Origin: Kribbella antibiotica
GTDB taxonomy: Bacteria > Actinomycetota > Actinomycetes > Propionibacteriales > Kribbellaceae
Assembly (NCBI RefSeq): GCF_004349055.1
Contig: NZ_SMKX01000079.1
Coordinates: forward strand, 1-37,649
Direction of reading: 5' to 3'
DNA length: 37,649 nt
In this document: piece by piece, positions 32,123 through 37,649 of the stretch
Layout: the number at the start of each line of letters is the position of its first letter
Position numbering within the stretch: the stretch's first letter is position 1
Notes under the pieces: model-generated
What the model was told of the DNA's origin: nothing
Database searches by the model: none
What the model saw: the letters and a program-made list of their open reading frames with translations, nothing else
Translations under genes and position numbers: made by a program

Positions 32123-33238
32123 GTGAAGGTCGGAGTTCCGAAGGAAGTCAAGAACCACGAGTACCGGGTGGCCATCACGCCGTCCGGTGTGCACGAGTTC
32201 GTGCGCCACGGACACGAGGTTCTGATCGAGCAGAACGCGGGCAGCGGATCGCTGATCCCGGATGAGGAATTCGTCACGGCCGGGGCGCGGATCGTGCCCA
32301 CCGCCGACGAGGTGTGGGGCGAGGCGGACCTGATCCTGAAGGTCAAAGAGCCAGTCGCCGAGGAGTACCACCGGATGCGCAAGGGCCAGGTGCTCTTCAC
32401 GTACCTGCACCTCGCGGCCAGTCTGGAGTGCACCGACGCCCTGCTGAAGGCAGGTGTCACCGGTATCGCCTACGAGACGGTGCAGTTGCCGGACGGCTCG
32501 CTGCCGCTGCTGGCTCCCATGAGCGAGGTCGCCGGCCGGCTTGCGCCGCAGTCCGGTGCTTACCACCTGATGCGCAGCGGTGGTGGGCGTGGTGTGCTGC
32601 TCGGCGGTGTCTCCGGGACGCACCCGGCTCGCGTGGTCATCCTCGGTGCCGGTGTGTCCGGGATGAACGCGGCGGCGATCGCGCTCGGGATGCAGGCCCA
32701 GGTCCAGCTGTTCGACCGCAACATCGCGCGGCTCCGCCAGGCCGACCAGATCTACCAGGGTCACCTGCTGACGATCGCCTCCAACGCCTACGAGATCGAG
32801 CGCGCGGCCCTGGAGGCCGACCTGATCATCGGCGCGGTGCTGGTCCCCGGTGCGAAGGCGCCGAAGCTGATCAGCAACGAGCTCGTGAGCCGGATGAAGC
32901 CCGGCAGCGTGCTCGTCGACATCGCGATCGACCAGGGCGGCTGCTTCGAGGACTCGCGTCCGACCACCCACGCGGACCCGGTCTACCAGGTGCACAACTC
33001 GCTGTTCTACTGCGTCGCCAATATGCCTGGCGCCGTACCGAACACCTCGACGTACGCGCTCACCAACGTGACGCTGCCGTACGCGATCGAGCTGGCCAAC
33101 CTCGGCTGGCGCGAGGCGCTCAAGCAGGACCACAGCCTGGCGCTCGGCCTCAACACCCACGACGGCCGCGTCACCTACGGTCCTATCGCCGACGCGCACG
33201 ACCTGGACCAGCTCAAGCTGGACGAGGTCCTGGTCTGA
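32123..33238 (+). CDS. ald: Alanine dehydrogenase
   Basis: 371 aa, the normal length. MKVGVPKEVKNHEYRVAITP starts the catalytic domain; FTYLHLAAS holds the active-site His; VILGAGVSGMNAAAIALGM is the Rossmann NAD loop; IAIDQGGCFEDSRPTTH is also diagnostic. It interconverts alanine and pyruvate/ammonia with NAD. The GTG at 32123 is chosen because GAAGGG lies 6 nt upstream and the family begins here; an open frame back to 31937 is not used. The stop overlaps the presumed CTG start of xerD. Confidence 0.97.
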   Translation: MKVGVPKEVKNHEYRVAITPSGVHEFVRHGHEVLIEQNAGSGSLIPDEEFVTAGARIVPTADEVWGEADLILKVKEPVAEEYHRMRKGQVLFTYLHLAASLECTDALLKAGVTGIAYETVQLPDGSLPLLAPMSEVAGRLAPQSGAYHLMRSGGGRGVLLGGVSGTHPARVVILGAGVSGMNAAAIALGMQAQVQLFDRNIARLRQADQIYQGHLLTIASNAYEIERAALEADLIIGAVLVPGAKAPKLISNELVSRMKPGSVLVDIAIDQGGCFEDSRPTTHADPVYQVHNSLFYCVANMPGAVPNTSTYALTNVTLPYAIELANLGWREALKQDHSLALGLNTHDGRVTYGPIADAHDLDQLKLDEVLV

Positions 33239-34182
33239 GCATCAGCCGGGCGGTTGGTGCTTACCTCGACCACTTGACGGTCGAACGCGGCCTCGCCGCG
33301 AACACCCTGTCGTCGTACCGACGTGACCTGCGCCGGTACGACGCCTACCTCGCCTCAACCGGGCTGTGGTCGACTGGGGAGGCGGAGCTCGGTCGAGTGA
33401 CTGAGGCAGTGGTGAGTGATTTCCTGATGCGGTTGCGTGAGGGCGATGAGGATCACCCACCTCTCACCGCCTCCAGTGCGGGCCGCACAGTCGTCGCAGT
33501 GCGGGGCTTTCACAAGTTCTGCCTGCGCGAGGGTCTGACTGCGGTGGACCCGGCGGCTGCGGTCAAGCCGCCGGCTCCGCCACAGCGGTTGCCGAAGGCG
33601 TTGTCGGTGGACGAGGTGACCCGCATCCTCGCTGCCGCGGCTGGTGCGGAGGCAGAGCCCGCCGTACTGGCGACTCGGGATGCTGCGTTGCTGGAGTTCC
33701 TCTATGGCACCGGTGCGCGCATCTCTGAGGCCGTTGGGCTCGATGTGGACGACGTTGACCTCGAAGTCGGGGCGGTGCTGCTGCGCGGCAAGGGCAGCAA
33801 GGAGCGGGTCGTTCCCGTCGGTACCTACGCGCTCAAAGCACTGTCGGCGTACCAGGTCCGTGGTCGACCCGACCTGGTCGCGAGAGGACGCGGTACGCAC
33901 GCACTGTTCCTGAATGCGCGCGGTGGTCGGCTCTCGCGCCAGAGCGCCTGGACGGTACTGCGCCGTGCGGCGGAGCGCGCTGGGATCGCGAAAGAGATCT
34001 CCCCGCACACGCTGCGGCACTCGTTCGCGACACACCTGCTGGACGGTGGAGCCGACGTACGGGTGGTGCAAGAGCTGCTGGGGCACGCGTCGGTGACCAC
34101 CACGCAGGTCTACACGCTCGTCACGGTCGACAAGCTGCGCGAGGTCTATGCCACCTCACACCCGCGGGCGCTGTCGTCATAG
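33235..34182 (+). CDS. xerD: Site-specific tyrosine recombinase XerD, apparent CTG start
   Basis: 315 aa. N-terminal SAM-like domain: GAYLDHLTVERGLAANTLSS. Catalytic residues: R162 in TGARISEAV, K186 in GKGSKERVVP, H258 and R261 in HTLRHSFATH, H284 in GHASVTTTQ, and nucleophile Y293. XerD resolves chromosome dimers at dif together with XerC and FtsK. The conserved N-terminus begins right after the ald stop, and no ATG, GTG or TTG exists in frame there. CTG at 33235-33237 overlaps the ald TGA in the same way as the ATGA/GTGA pairs elsewhere, with GAGG 7 nt upstream. The TTG at 33274 would delete part of the domain. Confidence 0.93.
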   Translation: MSISRAVGAYLDHLTVERGLAANTLSSYRRDLRRYDAYLASTGLWSTGEAELGRVTEAVVSDFLMRLREGDEDHPPLTASSAGRTVVAVRGFHKFCLREGLTAVDPAAAVKPPAPPQRLPKALSVDEVTRILAAAAGAEAEPAVLATRDAALLEFLYGTGARISEAVGLDVDDVDLEVGAVLLRGKGSKERVVPVGTYALKALSAYQVRGRPDLVARGRGTHALFLNARGGRLSRQSAWTVLRRAAERAGIAKEISPHTLRHSFATHLLDGGADVRVVQELLGHASVTTTQVYTLVTVDKLREVYATSHPRALSS

Positions 34183-34235
34183 GATGACCCCGATGTACGG
34201 CAGGTCGGAACGTTGTGCAATGATCTGCTCACGGT

Positions 34236-34258
34236 CGGTCACCATAACGGGGTGACCG
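34236..34258. promoter_or_regulatory. 8-bp inverted repeat between xerD and parA
   Basis: CGGTCACC (34236-34243) and GGTGACCG (34251-34258) flank a 7-nt centre. It may be the end-of-transcript hairpin for xerD (no T-run) or an operator. It does not resemble the ParB-binding parS consensus. The remaining bases of 34183-34381 hold only the parA promoter. Confidence 0.45.
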
Positions 34259-34312
34259 GTCTACTGTGGAATGCCGACCGGAAACCGCTCGACCCGGGTG
34301 CGGAGTGGCCGC

Positions 34313-34341
34313 TTGAGAGTGCTTGAATGCACGCTTACAGT
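34313..34341 (+). promoter_or_regulatory. Promoter of the parA-scpAB operon
   Basis: TTGAGA (34313-34318) and TACAGT (34336-34341) are 17 bp apart, a good housekeeping sigma factor fit. Transcription would start near 34348, about 34 nt before the parA ATG. Confidence 0.62.
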
Positions 34342-34381
34342 CGCAGGCGTCGCCCGTATCGGTTGAAAGGTTTGGCGAGTC

Positions 34382-35452
34382 ATGAACGAGTCGACATTCC
34401 CGGGCACCGAGCAGAACGATTTCGAGCAGTACGACGCCGGCGCCCAGCACGGTACCGAACAGCCCGAGCCGCCGGCAGCGCCGGCTGCCGAGGCACCTGC
34501 GCCGCCCCAGCGCACCCTGACCCCACCCGAGAACTATGCGGCGATGCCGAGGCCGACGGCCAAGCTCACCGCGGAGGACCTTGCACCTGTGAGCGATCCC
34601 AGCGGCCCGAGAAAGATCGGGCCGACCGGCCGTCCGATGCCGGACCTGCCGGAAGTCCTGCCGCCGACCAAGACCGGTCCGGCGCAGGTGATCGCGATGT
34701 GCAACCAGAAGGGTGGCGTGGGCAAGACCACGACCACGATCAACCTCGGTGCCGCGATCGCCGAGACCGGACGCAAGGTGCTGCTGATCGACTTCGACCC
34801 GCAGGGGTCGGCCTCGATCGGGCTCGGCGTGCAGCCGCACGACCTGGAGCTGTCGGTCTACAACCTGCTGATGCAGCGCGACATCACGCCCGCCGAGGTC
34901 ATCCAGGCGACCAAGGTGCCGAATCTCGACCTGCTGCCGGCCAACATCGACCTGTCCGCGGCCGAGGTTCAGCTGGTCCAGGAGGTCGCCCGGGAGTACA
35001 CGCTGCAGCGCGTCCTCGAGCCGATCATCCCCAACTACGACGTGATCCTGATCGACTGCGCTCCGTCGCTCGGTCTGCTCACGGTCAACGCCCTGACCGC
35101 GTCGAACGGCATCGTCGTACCGCTGGAGTGTGAGTTCTTCGCGCTTCGTGGTCTGGCCATGCTGACCGACACGATCGGCAAGGTGCAGGACCGGCTGAAC
35201 CCGAAGCTGGAGATCGTCGGCATCCTCGGCACCATGTTCGACGGGCGCACCACGCACGCGCGTGAGGTGCTCGACCGCGTCGTCCAGGCCTTCGACGAGC
35301 GCGTTTTCCATACCGTCATCCGGCGCACCGTGAAGTTCCCCGAGACCACTGTCGTCGGCGAACCGATCACGACGTACGCGCCTTCGTCCCAAGCGGCCAT
35401 GCAGTACCGCGACCTTGCCAAGGAGGTGCTCGCGCGTTGTCCCGCCGGGTGA
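34382..35452 (+). CDS. ParA/Soj family ATPase (Rv1708-like)
   Basis: 356 aa. Residues 1 to about 100 are a Pro/Ala-rich disordered extension. The deviant Walker A motif NQKGGVGKTTTT (K110, K115) is followed by LLIDFDPQGSASIGLG and VILIDCAPSLGLLT. ParA-type ATPases move or position chromosomes, plasmids or protein clusters. It is not next to a parB gene and lies away from the origin-linked parAB, matching the second ParA that I recall beside scpA in M. tuberculosis (Rv1708). It heads the scpA-scpB operon. Confidence 0.93.
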   Translation: MNESTFPGTEQNDFEQYDAGAQHGTEQPEPPAAPAAEAPAPPQRTLTPPENYAAMPRPTAKLTAEDLAPVSDPSGPRKIGPTGRPMPDLPEVLPPTKTGPAQVIAMCNQKGGVGKTTTTINLGAAIAETGRKVLLIDFDPQGSASIGLGVQPHDLELSVYNLLMQRDITPAEVIQATKVPNLDLLPANIDLSAAEVQLVQEVAREYTLQRVLEPIIPNYDVILIDCAPSLGLLTVNALTASNGIVVPLECEFFALRGLAMLTDTIGKVQDRLNPKLEIVGILGTMFDGRTTHAREVLDRVVQAFDERVFHTVIRRTVKFPETTVVGEPITTYAPSSQAAMQYRDLAKEVLARCPAG

Positions 35453-35802
35453 GCCTGCCAGGTGCCAGCGAACTCTTCGGGGGCGCGGCACCGCAGCAGA
35501 CCAGACCCGAGAAGCGCACCACCACTGACGGACCGGCTTCGAGTTCCGTGCGTTCGCGCACGGTGGTCGACGACGACCGGAAGTCCAGTGGGCGAATCCG
35601 CCACGACACGAAGATCACCGTGTACGTGACGGAGGAAGAGCTGCTCGGATTGGAACAGGTGCGGCTGGCGCTGCGGGCCGAACACGGCCTCAGCGCAGAC
35701 CGCGGCCGGATCGTGCGTGAGGCGATCGACGTCCTGCTGGCCGACTTCGTCGACCACGGACCGGACTCGGTGCTGGTACGGCGGCTCAAGGCCTCGGAGT
35801 GA
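35437..35802 (+). CDS. Small conserved ParA-associated protein, ribbon-helix-helix-like
   Basis: 121 aa from TTG 35437, or 117 aa from GTG 35449. The TTG has a full AAGGAGG (35420-35426) 10 nt upstream; the GTG overlaps the parA stop (GTGA). LPGASELFGG at the N-terminus and the C-terminal domain KITVYVTEEELLGLEQVRLAL, then RGRIVREAIDVLLADF, are conserved in actinobacterial proteins at this place. The strand-helix-helix order resembles CopG/ParG-type DNA-binding folds, which would make it the partner of the ParA protein (inference). The stop overlaps the scpA start. Confidence 0.8.
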   Translation: MSRRVSLPGASELFGGAAPQQTRPEKRTTTDGPASSSVRSRTVVDDDRKSSGRIRHDTKITVYVTEEELLGLEQVRLALRAEHGLSADRGRIVREAIDVLLADFVDHGPDSVLVRRLKASE

Positions 35803-36788
35803 CTGTGTCCGACTCCCTGCCGTTGGACCTGTCGGGTGGTGGCGACGCCGTGCCGACTGTTGCCGAGGGCAAGGGTTTCGAGGTTCACCTGGTGAACTTC
35901 GACGGACCGTTCGACCTGTTGCTGCAGCTGATCAGCAAGCACAAGCTGGACATCACCGAGATCGCGCTGTCGGTGATCACGGACGACTTCATCGCGCACA
36001 TCAAGGCACTCGGGTCTGATTGGGATCTTGATCAGACCTCGGAGTTCCTGCTGATCGCGGCGACGCTGCTCGACCTCAAAGCTGCTCGGCTGCTGCCGAG
36101 TGGTGAGGTCGAGGACAACGAGGACCTGGAGCTGCTCGAGGCCCGCGACCTGCTCTTCGCGCGGCTGCTCCAGTACCGCGCCTTCAAGCAGATCGCTGCG
36201 CTCGTGCAGGAGCGGATGGCCACGCAGGCCAAGAGCTTCCCGCGCTCCGTGGGGATGGAGCCGCGGTTCGCCGAGCTGCTGCCGGAGGTGCTGCTCGGTA
36301 TCGACCCGAACGGGCTGATGCTGCTGGCGCAGAAGGCGATGGCGCGCAAGGACATCATCCCCGAGGGGGTGTCGCTGGCCCACCTGCATGCGCCGGCGGT
36401 CACGGTTCGCGAGCAGGCGCTGGTGATCGTCGACCGCCTCCGCCGGCAGCGCACCACGACGTTCCGCATGCTGGTGTCGGACTCCCCGGACACGGTGACC
36501 ACGGTCTGCCGGTTCCTCGCGCTGCTGGAGCTCTTCCGGTCTGCTGACGTTGCGTTCGACCAGGAGACACCGCTGGGTGAACTCACGATCCGCTGGACCG
36601 GTACCGACGACGGCGAGATCGCAGTCAGCGATGAGTTCGACGAAGAGGCGCTCCCGCCGTCCGCAGATGGCGAAGCCCCCATCGTCACCGACGAAGACTC
36701 CTTCCTCGAGCCCGGCGACTCCCTCACCGAAGACACCCCTGAGGCCCCCGCCCAGCCCGAACCACCCCACGAGACGGTGCCCCAGTGA
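35799..36788 (+). CDS. scpA: Segregation and condensation protein A
   Basis: 329 aa. FEVHLVNFDGPFDLLLQLISKHKLDI is the kleisin N-terminal motif; FLLIAATLLDLKAARLLP follows, and the winged helix near the C-terminus ends with ELTIRW. An acidic tail of about 55 residues is added. ScpA links the SMC heads and ScpB in the bacterial condensin. The GTG at 35799 overlaps the previous stop; GTG at 35805 is an alternative. Confidence 0.96.
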   Translation: MTVSDSLPLDLSGGGDAVPTVAEGKGFEVHLVNFDGPFDLLLQLISKHKLDITEIALSVITDDFIAHIKALGSDWDLDQTSEFLLIAATLLDLKAARLLPSGEVEDNEDLELLEARDLLFARLLQYRAFKQIAALVQERMATQAKSFPRSVGMEPRFAELLPEVLLGIDPNGLMLLAQKAMARKDIIPEGVSLAHLHAPAVTVREQALVIVDRLRRQRTTTFRMLVSDSPDTVTTVCRFLALLELFRSADVAFDQETPLGELTIRWTGTDDGEIAVSDEFDEEALPPSADGEAPIVTDEDSFLEPGDSLTEDTPEAPAQPEPPHETVPQ

Positions 36789-37649
36789 CCGAACACCCCA
36801 CAACCCCCACGGACGAGCAGGACCCGGACGTGGACACCACCGCGGAAGCGGACGACACCTCCCTTGTGGAGGACGTGCCGCTGGAGTCCGACGTACCGGA
36901 TGTGGTTGCGGCTGACGCACCGGCTGACGAGGACTACGTACCGGCTGGCGGGGAGCTGGATGAGGACCATCTGCCGCCGGGGCAGACAGAGGTGCCTACC
37001 GGCGACGAGGTGGTGATCGACGATGACACCATGCGGCGGGCGCTTGAGGCGATTCTGATGGTGACGGACGAGCCGTTGCCGGTGCTGACGTTGGCTCGGG
37101 CGGTGGGGCGGCCGACGGGGGATGTGGCTGCGGCACTGACCGAGCTGTCGGGGGAGTACACAGAGCAGGGGCGTGGGTTCGACCTACGTGAGATCGGTGG
37201 CGGGTGGCGGTACTACACGCGCCCCGAGGCCGCTGCGTTCGTTGAGCGGTTCGTGCTCGACGGACAGCAGGCGCGGCTCACGCAGGCGGCTCTCGAAACA
37301 CTGTCCGTCGTTGCGTACAAGCAGCCGGTCAGCCGGGCCCGCGTCTCCGCCATCCGTGGCGTGAACGTCGACGGCGTCATGCGCACGCTTATCGCCCGCG
37401 GGCTGGTGGAAGAGGCCGGCTCCGACACGGACTCGCAGGCGACGCTCTACCGCACCACGTTCTACTTCCTCGAGCGGATGGGCATGCAGTCGCTCGACGA
37501 CCTCCCCGAGCTCGCGCCGTACCTGCCGGACATGGACGACATCGAAGACGAACTAGCCGCCCAATCCCTCCCGCCGGCCGCCGAAGAACCAGCAGCCGAG
37601 GCCGAGACGCCCGCCGAGCCCGAGGAAGACGGCCCCCTCGAGAACGACC
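36785..37649 (+). CDS. scpB: Segregation and condensation protein B, 5' part
   Basis: 288 complete codons, open to the right edge of the window. The first 80 residues are an acidic, low-complexity extension; the ScpB winged helices begin at MRRALEAILMVTDEPLPVLTLA and continue with AALETLSVVAYKQPVSRARVSAIRGV, ending at FLERMGM. After that an acidic Pro/Ala/Glu tail starts, so only a short end is missing. The GTG start overlaps the scpA stop (GTGA). Confidence 0.94.
   Translation, partial: MTEHPTTPTDEQDPDVDTTAEADDTSLVEDVPLESDVPDVVAADAPADEDYVPAGGELDEDHLPPGQTEVPTGDEVVIDDDTMRRALEAILMVTDEPLPVLTLARAVGRPTGDVAAALTELSGEYTEQGRGFDLREIGGGWRYYTRPEAAAFVERFVLDGQQARLTQAALETLSVVAYKQPVSRARVSAIRGVNVDGVMRTLIARGLVEEAGSDTDSQATLYRTTFYFLERMGMQSLDDLPELAPYLPDMDDIEDELAAQSLPPAAEEPAAEAETPAEPEEDGPLEND

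Noticed and set aside
32314..33234. N-terminal extension of XerD inside ald
   Set aside because: The frame is open only because of codon bias in ald; XerD homologues begin a few residues before GAYLDHL.
34236..34258. parS centromere site near parA
   Set aside because: The inverted repeat does not match the conserved ParB-binding consensus and no parB gene is present.

Overview
This is chromosomal DNA from a high-GC Gram-positive bacterium (Actinomycetota). The evidence is strong G/C bias at third codon positions, many GTG starts, frequent ATGA/GTGA stop-start overlaps, and a gene order that I recall from Mycobacterium tuberculosis Rv1691-Rv1710. GTAC-rich codon use and the gene set would suit the Kribbella/Nocardioides group, but the genus is an inference.

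Layout. (1) 1-140: 3' end of a 5S rRNA gene and its terminator. (2) 263-3535: a TPR protein with a very long disordered Gly/Arg/Tyr repeat region, then a CHAD-domain protein. (3) 3532-7634: a self-contained operon of GntR regulator, ADP-ribosylglycohydrolase-family enzyme, NCS1 permease and PfkB kinase, with a perfect palindrome over the first start codon. Its composition matches E. coli yegTUVW, but the transporter is of another family. (4) 7617-14309: DUF1015 protein (minus strand), then the conserved run of HAD glycerol-phosphate phosphatase-like protein, Lys/Ala-tailed protein, Rv1693-like small protein, tlyA, nadK, recN. (5) 14431-19954: an envelope block of SteA, SteB/MctB, a short divergent MraY/WecA-like protein, a MurJ-like flippase and a GT4 glycosyltransferase. 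(6) 19976-22344: pyrG and a Nudix hydrolase.

(7) 22407-31839 is an accessory stretch between the Nudix gene and ald-xerD. It holds a tiny secreted peptide with 60-bp repeats, an XRE/DUF6879 regulatory module with three TGGAATAT boxes in a divergent promoter region, a GH92 alpha-mannosidase gene broken by one in-frame TAG, a coupled secreted cyclophilin, a HIT-like protein, a DUF985 cupin, a membrane protein and a luciferase-like oxidoreductase. (8) 32123-37649: alanine dehydrogenase, XerD (apparently with a CTG start), ParA, a small ParA-linked protein, ScpA and the start of ScpB, a chromosome-maintenance block that runs off the right edge.

The core genes concern nucleotide and NAD metabolism, rRNA modification, DNA repair, division and chromosome segregation. 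The most interesting non-core items are the yeg-like nucleoside/ADP-ribose operon, the MraY-like/MurJ-like/GT set beside SteAB, the XRE module with its operator set, and two genes cut by in-frame TAG codons.
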